From a virus: a stretch of DNA of 34,956 nt. This document shows, in pieces, positions 13,290 to 20,716 of the stretch (positions within the stretch are counted from its first letter, which is position 1; every line of letters begins with the position of its first letter). A program made the translations under genes and the position numbers. Location: positions 1-34,956 of IMG/VR virus record IMGVR_UViG_3300009155_000017; one strand, given 5' to 3'. Below the pieces are notes generated by a model that made no database searches, was not told the origin of the DNA, and was given only the letters and a program-made list of their open reading frames with translations.

Positions 13290-13989
13290 AGCAACCGTAA
13301 CTACTTGGGGTGCGCGTGAAGGCGCAGATGGTAGGCGGTTCAATTATCAACCCGAAGGGTTTATGCAATGGGCAGAAGATTTTTCTAAATCAGGTCGCCC
13401 CCTACCCATGTTTGTAAATCACGATGCGGATGCAATCCCCGTTGGTCAATGGGATGCGTTTGAGTTTGACGATACAGGAATGAAAGCCGAAGGGCGTTTG
13501 TACACAAACACAACAATGGGTTCTGACCTTTACAAAGTAATGCAAGAATCACCCGCTATGTTTGGCGGCGTTTCCGTTGGTGCTTATGCCGAACAATACC
13601 AAATGGTAAATGCTGATGGCGAACCCGACCAATCTGATGAAGCATATTTTCAAATCACAAAAGGCGGCTTACGCGAAGTATCCGTAGTTATGTATCCAAA
13701 CAACCCACAAGCAGAAGTTAGCAAGTTGGAATATTTCCGCGCTGATGGTTCTGCGGATTTAAAAGTTTTAGAACAAGCCTTGCGTGAAGTTGGGCTATCT
13801 AAAAAGGATGCGGTAGCCGCCGCATCTACATTCAAAAAGGTGTTAGAACTGCGCGATGTAGTTACAACGCCTATTGAAATTGCGCCTATTCTGAGTGAAT
13901 CAGATGCGGAGGCTACCGAAGCGGAAATTCTCGCGGCTTTAGAAACCCGTGAACTTCTTAAAATTCTTGATACCAAAATTAAAGGTTAA
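13210..13989 (+). CDS. HK97-type prohead protease
   Basis: A 259-residue serine protease that trims the capsid protein during maturation. Family landmarks (U35/S78): the catalytic His in FVNHDADAIPVGQWDAFEFD, and the Ser in AMFGGVSVGAYAEQY, with LREVSVVMYPNNPQAEV after it. Residues 170-259 are helical and acidic, probably a self-targeting or scaffold-binding tail that is removed. GAGG lies 7 bases before ATG 13210. It is directly followed by the major capsid gene, 3 bases away. Confidence 0.92.
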   Translation: MTVKNLMMVCEAKLVLEKQGESTGKIEATVTTWGAREGADGRRFNYQPEGFMQWAEDFSKSGRPLPMFVNHDADAIPVGQWDAFEFDDTGMKAEGRLYTNTTMGSDLYKVMQESPAMFGGVSVGAYAEQYQMVNADGEPDQSDEAYFQITKGGLREVSVVMYPNNPQAEVSKLEYFRADGSADLKVLEQALREVGLSKKDAVAAASTFKKVLELRDVVTTPIEIAPILSESDAEATEAEILAALETRELLKILDTKIKG

Positions 13990-13992
13990 ATC

Positions 13993-15339
13993 ATGTCACA
14001 AGCAATCATTGAAAAACTGGATGCTATCGAAGCCAAGCAAAGCGAAAGCATTGCCGCCGTAGAAGCAAAAATTCCCGCCGCCGTTGAAGCGATTAAAAAC
14101 GAAATGCAAGAAACTATTGCCGCTTTGGAAGCCAAAGTAGCATCGATTCAAGCACCCGCCGTTATCAAGCCCGCTAAGACTGTTCGCCAAGATGTGAACC
14201 GTTCTGTTAAGGAACAACTTTCTTCTTTCTACAAAAGCAATTCCCGCGTAGAAAAAGAACTGCAAATTTTTGCTGACGAAAGCCAACGCGATGCGTATAT
14301 GCTTGAGGCATCAGCATTGACAGGTTCAGGTAACAATCAAGGTGGTCGCACCGCTTATGACCCCGTGTTTGCCGCTTTGCGTTTGGCTAACCCCATGCGC
14401 GGTTTGTCACGCACCGTTGCTACTGATGGTTCTTCTTATCAATTCCGTGTCAAAACTGGTAATGCGGGTGCGGCATGGGGCTACACCATTCAAAACAATG
14501 GCGCGGCTACAACTGAAGATACAACTATTTGGCAATTGGTTCTGCAAGACCTGAATGTTCAATTCCCAATCCGTACTGCGGCTTTGGATGACATTGATGG
14601 TTTGGAAGCCAATGTTGTTGACGATATGTTGATGGAGTTTTCACAAAGTGAAGCCCTTTCAATGGTTCAAAACAACGACCAAGCGGCACAATCAGCAACT
14701 AACCCCTACGGCGGTACAAATGGCTTGCGCGGTTTAGACCAATACGCGGGTGCTAACGCTACCTATGCGGGTGGTACTTGCACTACTGCGGCATTTGGTT
14801 CTAGCGGTACTGGTTCATCAAGCGGTTTGCATAGCCTTGCTACTTATGACCAATTGACCACTAACGCTAACACCGTTGGCGCAAACAATATTACTTATAA
14901 CGATGTAATCAATACGATTTATCAGTTGCCACAACAATATTGGACACCATCAACAAAGTTCATGATTAACCCAATTTTGTTGAACGCGATTCGTGCATTG
15001 AAGGATAACAACGGCGCACCTATCTTCAACCGTAACGAAGGTTTGTCAGTTGAGGGTATCGTAGGTCAATTGTTGGGCTTTGATGTTGTCGTAAACAAGT
15101 ATTGCGATACACCATCGCAAACAACGGCAGGTTCTGCGGCTACAACAAGTTTGTACCCAATGTACTTTGGTGATTTCACACGCGGTCACACAATCATTGA
15201 CCGTTTGAACATGATTATGCGTAGATACGACCAAACTGCCCCAGGCTTTATCACATTCTTTGGTGAAAAGCGTTTGGCAACATCGGTTCGTGACCCTAAC
15301 GCATTGGTGCGTTACCGTTCAACTGGAACTGCTACCTAA
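13993..15339 (+). CDS. Major capsid protein 1 (HK97 fold) with N-terminal scaffold
   Basis: A 448-residue HK97-fold capsid protein. Residues 1-100 are an acidic coiled-coil (AIEAKQSESIAAVEAKIPAA ...) acting as the delta scaffold domain that the protease would remove, probably near EASALTGSG (105). The shell part contains FAALRLANPMRGLSR, FRVKTGNAGAAWGYT, FPIRTAALDDIDGLEANVVD (E-loop/P-domain region) and a C-terminal MRRYDQTAPGFITFFGEKR. A strong terminator follows, so this gene is probably made in large excess over those downstream. It is paralogous to the next gene. Confidence 0.95.
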   Translation: MSQAIIEKLDAIEAKQSESIAAVEAKIPAAVEAIKNEMQETIAALEAKVASIQAPAVIKPAKTVRQDVNRSVKEQLSSFYKSNSRVEKELQIFADESQRDAYMLEASALTGSGNNQGGRTAYDPVFAALRLANPMRGLSRTVATDGSSYQFRVKTGNAGAAWGYTIQNNGAATTEDTTIWQLVLQDLNVQFPIRTAALDDIDGLEANVVDDMLMEFSQSEALSMVQNNDQAAQSATNPYGGTNGLRGLDQYAGANATYAGGTCTTAAFGSSGTGSSSGLHSLATYDQLTTNANTVGANNITYNDVINTIYQLPQQYWTPSTKFMINPILLNAIRALKDNNGAPIFNRNEGLSVEGIVGQLLGFDVVVNKYCDTPSQTTAGSAATTSLYPMYFGDFTRGHTIIDRLNMIMRRYDQTAPGFITFFGEKRLATSVRDPNALVRYRSTGTAT

Positions 15340-15355
15340 TAGTTGCGTTGCCATT

Positions 15356-15385
15356 AGCGGGGGGCGAAAATCCCCCGCTTTTTTT
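15356..15385 (+). terminator. Intrinsic terminator after capsid gene 1
   Basis: A perfect 8-bp GC-rich stem AGCGGGGG / CCCCCGCT with loop GCGAAAAT is followed by six more T. It lies 17 bp after the capsid stop and 16 bp before the second capsid start, inside the structural operon. It is the clearest terminator in the window. Confidence 0.9.
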
Positions 15386-15400
15386 AAACAGGAATTCAAA

Positions 15401-16417
15401 ATGACTATCACCGAAAAAATCTTGAACGGAATCAAACAAGCCATCACCGAAGGCGGCAAAGTAAACATCGATTTGCGTGAAGCAAGCGCGATTACTGGTT
15501 CGGGTTCGGGTGTCGGTGGTAATGTTGTTTTTGATGATGCGTTTGCGGCTTTGCGTCAAGCAAACCCTTTGCGTCAAGGCTCACGCCAAATCGCGGTTAA
15601 AGGCTCTGATGCCCAATTCGTTGCCAAAACTGGTAACGCCGCAAATTCTACAAACCCTTGGGGTTATACATTTACGCCTGATAGCGGTTCGCCTAATGTC
15701 AATACTTCTATTTGGCAATTACCCGTGCGCGTATTGGTTGCACAATTGCCAATCAGAACGGCGGTGCTAAGTGATGTTAATGGACTTGATGCAACACTTG
15801 TTGAAGATTTGGCACTTGAGTTTGCACAACTTGAAGGTCAATCAATGGTGCTTAACAATGACCAAGCGGGTAGCACAACTACATCAACTGGTGCTACTAG
15901 CGGTTTGCGCGGTTTGGATAGTTACACTAGCGGGGCTAGTAGTGCTTTTGGTACTAGCGGCACGGCTATCACAAATGGTATTCATACTATCGCTACGGTT
16001 AGCAATGGCGGCACTACGGTAACTTATAACAAAGTGGTCAACATGGCTAACGCCTTGCCCCCGCAATATTGGTCGCTAGATTCAACTGCTTGGCACATTA
16101 GCCCTGCTATGATTCAAACATTGCGCCAATTAAAAGATACGGCGGGTTTGCCTTTGTTTTTAGAACTAGGCGAAAAAGATGGTTGCGCGATTGGTCACAT
16201 TTTTGGTTGGCCTGTTATCCCGAACGCATACCTTTCCGCAGATTTCCCAATCTACTTGGCAAACTGGAATCGCTTTTTAACAATCGGCGACACCGAACAA
16301 ATGAGCATCCAAATGTTTGAACAAACACAGGCGGGTTTTGTAACGATGTACGCCGAAAAGCGTATGGTAAGCACCGTGCGCGACCCGTTCGCGGGTGTTC
16401 GTATGAGTGCCGCCTAA
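15401..16417 (+). CDS. Second major-capsid-like protein without scaffold domain
   Basis: A 338-residue paralogue of capsid protein 1, aligned from REASAITGSG (residue 26) onward: FAALRQANPLRQGSR, FVAKTGNA...NPWGYT, TSIWQLPVRVLVAQLPIRTA, LDATLVEDLALEFAQLEGQS, NNDQAG, SGLRGLD. It keeps the HK97-fold landmarks but its N-terminus is only about 26 residues, so it lacks the long delta coiled-coil. It may co-assemble as a minor shell component or form special vertices. AGGA precedes ATG 15401; an earlier in-frame ATG inside the first gene is not used. Confidence 0.9.
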   Translation: MTITEKILNGIKQAITEGGKVNIDLREASAITGSGSGVGGNVVFDDAFAALRQANPLRQGSRQIAVKGSDAQFVAKTGNAANSTNPWGYTFTPDSGSPNVNTSIWQLPVRVLVAQLPIRTAVLSDVNGLDATLVEDLALEFAQLEGQSMVLNNDQAGSTTTSTGATSGLRGLDSYTSGASSAFGTSGTAITNGIHTIATVSNGGTTVTYNKVVNMANALPPQYWSLDSTAWHISPAMIQTLRQLKDTAGLPLFLELGEKDGCAIGHIFGWPVIPNAYLSADFPIYLANWNRFLTIGDTEQMSIQMFEQTQAGFVTMYAEKRMVSTVRDPFAGVRMSAA

Positions 16418-16429
16418 AAGGGGGCTTAA

Positions 16430-17101
16430 ATGTCAGTAAATAGCGATTTACTAGGTGCGCCTTACGGGGCATCTACCCGCAATCCGTTCAGTTATGTAAA
16501 AACAGAACAGATAGACCGCGATGTAGTTACGCCTTGGTTAACCTTGGATGAAATCACCAATCAAATAAATTTGTTTGAAGATGAATCACAAGATGCTTAT
16601 TTGCAATCATTAGAACTTGCGGTTCGACAAGCCATTGAAGATTATTTAGGCTTATCTATTTTTTCAGTTACCTACCGTGTTTGGTACGGTGCTGAAAACC
16701 TAGCCGCATCGCCCGTATGTTTGGATTTGCCCGAAGTATCGCAAAACCAATACCCTGACATGGCGGGCGTAACAATTGAACGCGTAGCGTATTGGGATAA
16801 CAGTACACCGCCCGTTTTAACTACTGTATCTTCAACGCAATACTATTACGATGCAAGCGGCAACAAGGTAATTATTCAATCCTTGCCGACAACCATCAAT
16901 AGCCAAATGACCGCACCGATTATTTGCGAGTACACAACCGCACCTAATCCGTTGCAAACCTATCCCGTTATTAAGCAAGCGGGTTTGTTGTTGTTTACGC
17001 ACTTGTATAACAATCGTAGCAATACAACTGACAATCAGTTAAAAGACATTCCATTTGGCGTGGCTACATTGCTACGCCCATACAAACCATTGGTGATGTA
17101 A
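16430..17101 (+). CDS. Head-tail connector (gp6-like)
   Basis: A 223-residue adaptor of the HK97 gp6 / SPP1 gp15 type (PF05135), which forms a ring under the portal. The helical core TPWLTLDEITNQINLFEDES ... LELAVRQAIEDYLGLSIFSV is typical, including VRQAIEDYLG. A beta-rich insert occupies residues 85-150, and the long C-terminal helix region PVIKQAGLLLFTHLYNNRS is also typical. AGGGGG lies before ATG 16430. It is the first gene after the capsid pair. Confidence 0.85.
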   Translation: MSVNSDLLGAPYGASTRNPFSYVKTEQIDRDVVTPWLTLDEITNQINLFEDESQDAYLQSLELAVRQAIEDYLGLSIFSVTYRVWYGAENLAASPVCLDLPEVSQNQYPDMAGVTIERVAYWDNSTPPVLTTVSSTQYYYDASGNKVIIQSLPTTINSQMTAPIICEYTTAPNPLQTYPVIKQAGLLLFTHLYNNRSNTTDNQLKDIPFGVATLLRPYKPLVM

Positions 17102-17446
17102 ATGGCAATTGCACGGTTTGAACAAATTACAGTCAATAATTTGGCATTTGCTAAAAGTAGTTTTGGCGAACAAACAACCGCGCAAACTACTTGGTTTCGC
17201 ACCCGTGCGCGTGTTCAATCCGTTGCCAATAGTTTAAAGATTTCGGAAAAGTACCGCCTTTATCAAGATGTAGTCAATTTCATTTTGAACTACACGCCAA
17301 ATACAAGAACAATGGTTCGCAATCAAAACCTTTATTCAATCAATTACAACGGTTACGATTGGCGTATTGATAACATCCGTGAATCTGACGATAGGATGAC
17401 CGTGGTTATCTTGGCGTATAGAACTGACCCAGTTACGGCGGTGTAA
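17102..17446 (+). CDS. Head closure / head-tail adaptor protein
   Basis: A 114-residue protein immediately after the connector (no gap). The pattern (YRLYQDVVNFILNYTPNTRT ... YDWRIDNIRESDDRMTVVIL) matches the phage head-tail joining family (SPP1 gp16-like, PF05521), with the final strand of the small beta-barrel, W-x-I-x-N-I-R-E. It seals the portal ring and receives the tail. Confidence 0.82.
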   Translation: MAIARFEQITVNNLAFAKSSFGEQTTAQTTWFRTRARVQSVANSLKISEKYRLYQDVVNFILNYTPNTRTMVRNQNLYSINYNGYDWRIDNIRESDDRMTVVILAYRTDPVTAV

Positions 17447-17866
17447 ATGGCAACGCAACAAAATCCAGTTCAATACGGCAAAGCAATTCAGTACCAACTG
17501 CAAAGCATTGTTACGCCCGTACCCGTTTATGCGGCGTTTAACCGTAACTTTGCAACTGAACCTAAGTTTATTGTTTGGATGCTAAGAAATGTCCATCAGG
17601 ATGTTTATACAGGGCCAGTTCAATCCGTAAAAGGCATTGACCGCCCAACATTTCAGATAAGTATTTTTACGCAAGTAATAGAAGATGGTTTCACTATTTC
17701 CAATCAGATACTACAATCCTTGCACGGATATAGTGGTTTGTTTGGCGGTGCAACTAACGGTTTTCAGATTGCTAAAGCAGATGTTTTTTGGCTTTACAAC
17801 ACTTATGACAATGATGAAAAGTTAGCCCAAATTTTTCTTGATTGCACCCTAGATATTCCAACATAA
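17447..17866 (+). CDS. Tail terminator / completion protein
   Basis: A 139-residue protein abutting the head closure gene. Alternating strands, RPTFQISIFTQV followed by a helix (ISNQILQSLHGYSG) and a final strand LIFLDCTLDI-type end, match DUF3168 / gp17-type tail completion proteins. It is expected to cap the tail tube and join it to the head. Identity rests on size, order and fold pattern. Confidence 0.75.
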   Translation: MATQQNPVQYGKAIQYQLQSIVTPVPVYAAFNRNFATEPKFIVWMLRNVHQDVYTGPVQSVKGIDRPTFQISIFTQVIEDGFTISNQILQSLHGYSGLFGGATNGFQIAKADVFWLYNTYDNDEKLAQIFLDCTLDIPT

Positions 17867-17899
17867 GACAACCCTACAACTTTTGAAGGAACTTTTAAA

Positions 17900-18394
17900 A
17901 TGGCACTACCAAACAAAATAATGGCGGGTTTTAGCGCGGCGTTGTATGCCCAATCAGGCGCAACACCTACCGCACTAACACTTACCCAACTTTCAACCCT
18001 TGGCAATGTTTCAGGAATTGCGATTTCAGGCAATCTAATTCCAGTAGAAGCAGTACCCGCATTTGGTCAAGATGATGCCGTTGCTAGTTTCGGTGTAGCG
18101 GGTTCGCGTCAATCTGACAAAATCCCAACACAATCCGCACCAACATCACTTAGCGTTACCGCCGCATGGAATCCTAGCGACACAATGCTTTTGTTGATGC
18201 GCGGCGATGCGTATAGCGGCTTGATTGACCGTACTTTTGTAGTTAGTGCTACCGAAGGGTCAAACATTGTTTATTACGCCTTTAACGCCCGCGTAAGCCA
18301 GTTTACGATTGATTCAAGCCCTAGTGCTGAAGCCAAATGCAATTTCACCATTCACCCCCGTGGAAATCTCTACGGTTGGTCTAACAACGCCTAA
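17900..18394 (+). CDS. Major tail tube protein, copy 1
   Basis: A 164-residue beta-rich protein at the tail-tube position. It contains PVEAVPAFGQDDAVASFGVA and a C-terminal block VSQFTIDSSPSAEAKCNFTI followed by HPRG. GAAGGAAC precedes the ATG. It is a close paralogue of the next gene, identical over whole blocks. Tail tube proteins stack as hexamers to make the tube; which copy builds most of it cannot be told from sequence. Confidence 0.8.
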   Translation: MALPNKIMAGFSAALYAQSGATPTALTLTQLSTLGNVSGIAISGNLIPVEAVPAFGQDDAVASFGVAGSRQSDKIPTQSAPTSLSVTAAWNPSDTMLLLMRGDAYSGLIDRTFVVSATEGSNIVYYAFNARVSQFTIDSSPSAEAKCNFTIHPRGNLYGWSNNA

Positions 18395-18403
18395 AGGAAT
18401 ATC

Positions 18404-18925
18404 ATGGCTATACCAAATAAAGTTTTAGCGGGTTTTAGTGCATCGTTGTATATGCAAAGCGCGGCAACGCCTACACCACTTACAACGGCAAACCTTTCCG
18501 TATGGACAGGGCAAGTTACAACCATCGTAGGCACAGCGGCTAACGGTACTGGCGGCGCGGGTGTTTTGTTGCCCGTGGAAGCCGTACCCGCTTTTGGTCA
18601 GGATGATGCGGTTGCATCTTTTGGCGTTGCGGGTTCACGCCAAAGCGACAAAATCCCAACGCAATCTGCGCCTACATCGTTAAGCATTACCGCGGCTTGG
18701 AATCCAAGCGACACCGCGTTATTGCAAATTCGTGCTGATGCCTATAGCGGTACGGTTGACCGCACTTTTGTTGTTGCCGCGGTTGACGGTGCTAATACGG
18801 TTGCGTATGCGTTCAATGGTCGCGTTTCTCAATTCACAATTGATTCAAGCCCAAGCGCAGAAGCAAAATGCAACTTTACAATTCATCCGAGGGGCAACCA
18901 ATATGGTTGGTCTAATAACACATGA
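18404..18925 (+). CDS. Major tail tube protein, copy 2
   Basis: A 173-residue paralogue of the preceding gene. It has the same starting pattern (MAIPNKVLAGFSASLYMQS), an 8-residue Gly-rich insertion near residues 38-55, and the same C-terminal block SQFTIDSSPSAEAKCNFTIH. Over a 37-codon identical-protein block I count 19 codon changes and no amino-acid change, so the duplication is old and both copies are under strong protein-level constraint. AAAGGAAT precedes ATG. It may form a tail-tip or tail-top segment, or a mixed tube. Confidence 0.82.
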   Translation: MAIPNKVLAGFSASLYMQSAATPTPLTTANLSVWTGQVTTIVGTAANGTGGAGVLLPVEAVPAFGQDDAVASFGVAGSRQSDKIPTQSAPTSLSITAAWNPSDTALLQIRADAYSGTVDRTFVVAAVDGANTVAYAFNGRVSQFTIDSSPSAEAKCNFTIHPRGNQYGWSNNT

Positions 18926-19095
18926 TGACCGTACAAGAAGCCGTAGAAGTTCTAAGCACTACCTACCAATCACTTGATGCAATTGCACAAGGAATGGTAG
19001 TAGATGCCGAAGAACTACAAGATGCCATTGCCGCCGCTGATGCGGATTCTGTAGAAGCGGTATGTTTAAAAGTTCTAAGTAAATACAATAAATAA
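18922..19095 (+). CDS. 57-residue acidic protein, unknown
   Basis: This short frame begins in an ATGA overlap with tail tube copy 2. It is acidic and helical (TVQEAVEVLSTTYQSLDAIA, VVDAEELQDAIAAADADS). Such small acidic proteins between tube and chaperone genes are common, perhaps as assembly helpers, but I can assign no role. Confidence 0.6.
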   Translation: MMTVQEAVEVLSTTYQSLDAIAQGMVVDAEELQDAIAAADADSVEAVCLKVLSKYNK

Positions 19096-19096
19096 T

Positions 19097-19324
19097 ATGC
19101 AAACGACAATAAAAGACAGTAACGATTTGTTGAACTTCTTGGTAGCCCAATCCGATTCGCGTAAGGATTGGTTTGGGTTTACTGCACAAAAATTAACTGC
19201 AATTTCTTTGGCGCATGACATTGCCGCAAACCATGCGGATAAGTTCACGCCCGATGAAATCGTAGATTATGTACATACGCTAAATAACGCGTTGTATCAA
19301 AAGATTATTAAACCGATGGGCTAA
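19097..19324 (+). CDS. Small tail-region protein, unknown
   Basis: A 75-residue helical protein 1 base after the preceding stop: SNDLLNFLVAQSDSRKDWFG, FTAQKLTAISLAHDIAANHA, EIVDYVHTLNNALYQKII. No motif beyond a helical bundle. Its position between tail tube and HK97 gp10-like genes suggests a structural or assembly helper. Confidence 0.65.
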   Translation: MQTTIKDSNDLLNFLVAQSDSRKDWFGFTAQKLTAISLAHDIAANHADKFTPDEIVDYVHTLNNALYQKIIKPMG

Positions 19325-19326
19325 TC

Positions 19327-19875
19327 ATGGGCGTTACTTTCAAAATTGAAGGTTTGAAAGATGTGTACGCCGCATTTGAAGAATTAGCCGCGGAAATTGG
19401 CGACAAGAAAGCGCAAAGCAAAATTCTTGTACCCGCCGCACGGGAAGCAATGCAACCCGTTTTAACCCAAGCAATGTCAAACGCCCCAATGGATACTGGC
19501 GGCTTGCGCCTTTCTTTGCAAGTAGAGGCACGGCGACCAACCAAGCGCGATAGGCGTTCTAAATACATTACTTATAACGATACCGTGATAGCGGCAGTAA
19601 CTACCGCATCGGGTAAAAAGTTAAAAGCAATGAGTGAAGGAAAAGGCTTGTTAGCCGCCCGCCGCAAACTAGCCAAGATGGGCGTTGCCAATGCTGATAA
19701 ATTTATGGGTGTACAAGGTGATGCCCGCGCAATAGCACAAGAATTCGGCACGGCTAGGAATGGTGCAAAATCATACCTACGCCCTGCAATGGAATCCCAA
19801 AGCCAACAAACCGCCAAGCGGCTAGGGGAAATTTTAGGTAGGCGAATAAATCAATACAGGATGAAAAATAAATGA
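19327..19875 (+). CDS. HK97 gp10-like tail protein
   Basis: A 182-residue protein. The N-terminal part (FKIEGLKDVYAAFEELA ... AAREAMQPVLTQAMSNAPMD, then TGGLRLSL) and the end (EFGTARNGAKSYLRPAMESQ) match the HK97-gp10_like family (PF04883), a minor tail component. In HK97 this gene precedes the tail tube; here it follows both tube copies, a changed order. The basic central region (KKLKAMSEGKGLLAARRKLA) is an insertion-like stretch. Confidence 0.82.
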   Translation: MGVTFKIEGLKDVYAAFEELAAEIGDKKAQSKILVPAAREAMQPVLTQAMSNAPMDTGGLRLSLQVEARRPTKRDRRSKYITYNDTVIAAVTTASGKKLKAMSEGKGLLAARRKLAKMGVANADKFMGVQGDARAIAQEFGTARNGAKSYLRPAMESQSQQTAKRLGEILGRRINQYRMKNK

Positions 19876-20354
19876 CAAAATTTAGTTCAGCGTTTGGCGA
19901 TAAGTACCAAACAAATAGAAAAAACCTTTTAATCCGTTCATTTGAATTAGGTGGGCATACTTTTAAAGTACGCATCCCTTTAGTTGCTGAATCGGATGCC
20001 ATCTACAAAAAGGTTTCTGAACCTGATGAAGAAACAATAGAAAAGGTTTACCAAGAAATTACCAAACCTTTGCGTCAATTTGAAAACAATCAAACGGAAG
20101 AATTTAAATTTACCGATGATGACATTTTGGTAGATGGGCGTTCTATGCGCGAAGCGGCTAAAAACAAAGCCATCACCGAAGCCCGTATTACTGAATTTTT
20201 TAAGTTACTTGTTCCTGAAATGGAAGGCGTAACGCTAGAAGATTTAACCTACGCGGATATTGAAGAAGAATTCCCTATTTCCGTACAGATGCAAATTGTG
20301 GAAAAGATTGGTGAAGTAATTAGCCCAACCTACAGGGAAGCGCGGGGAAACTAA
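19872..20354 (+). CDS. Tail assembly chaperone, short form (gpG-like)
   Basis: A 160-residue protein overlapping the previous stop by ATGA. It is acidic with helical stretches (SEPDEETIEKVYQEITKPLR, FKLLVPEMEGVTLEDLTYAD) and a C-terminal REARGN. It lies directly before the tape measure, the gpG position of lambda. Its last codons carry G GGA AAC in frame, so a fraction of ribosomes shift to -1 and make the long form. The two forms together should coat the tape measure during tail assembly. Confidence 0.85.
   Translation: MTKFSSAFGDKYQTNRKNLLIRSFELGGHTFKVRIPLVAESDAIYKKVSEPDEETIEKVYQEITKPLRQFENNQTEEFKFTDDDILVDGRSMREAAKNKAITEARITEFFKLLVPEMEGVTLEDLTYADIEEEFPISVQMQIVEKIGEVISPTYREARGN
20345..20351 (+). 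promoter_or_regulatory. Programmed -1 frameshift site (G GGA AAC)
   Basis: In zero frame the bases read CGG GGA AAC TAA. Slipping back one base gives GGG AAA CTA and the frame continues to the TAA at 20714. Lambda G/GT uses GGGAAAG at the same place. The zero-frame stop follows directly, which should favour slippage. Confidence 0.88.
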
Positions 20355-20716
20355 TAGGCTCGTTGAAAAGCCAATGCCTAGCCGCAATGATTTTCAACGG
20401 GCATACCCTAGAAACAATAGCCGAATTAGACGATGTAACCTTGGCAAACATTCAAACTATGTATGCCGATGGGATGATTGGAAATTATGGCGTTCTTACT
20501 CAATTAGCAACCCTGACAAACGGGGTGTTTAATTACATGAGAACGGCAAATTCACCGCCATATAAACTAGCCAACATTTTGGGTAGTGCGTATGATTACA
20601 TCTACCCGCCTTTAAGTGATGAACATAAAAAAGCGGCAGTAAATAATAGCCTTTTAGCATTTATGCAACAGGCGCAAGGATTTGATAAAACATTGTTTGG
20701 GGTAAAAGATGGCTAA
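20351..20716 (+). CDS. Tail assembly chaperone, frameshift extension (gpT-like)
   Basis: This frame is the T part, read only after the -1 shift at 20345-20351; the full product from 19872 is 281 residues. It adds 121 residues with LKSQCLAAMIFNGHTLETIA, LTNGVFNYMRTANSPPYKLA and AVNNSLLAFMQQAQGFDK. A TTG at 20363 could in theory start it alone, but there is no ribosome-binding site and the slippery site explains it better. It ends overlapping the tape measure start. Confidence 0.82.
   Translation, partial: LIGSLKSQCLAAMIFNGHTLETIAELDDVTLANIQTMYADGMIGNYGVLTQLATLTNGVFNYMRTANSPPYKLANILGSAYDYIYPPLSDEHKKAAVNNSLLAFMQQAQGFDKTLFGVKDG

Noticed and set aside
15260-15400. N-terminal extension of the second capsid protein into the first
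   Set aside because: It crosses the terminator hairpin and encodes an unrelated frame; ATG 15401 has AGGA and gives a normal N-terminus.
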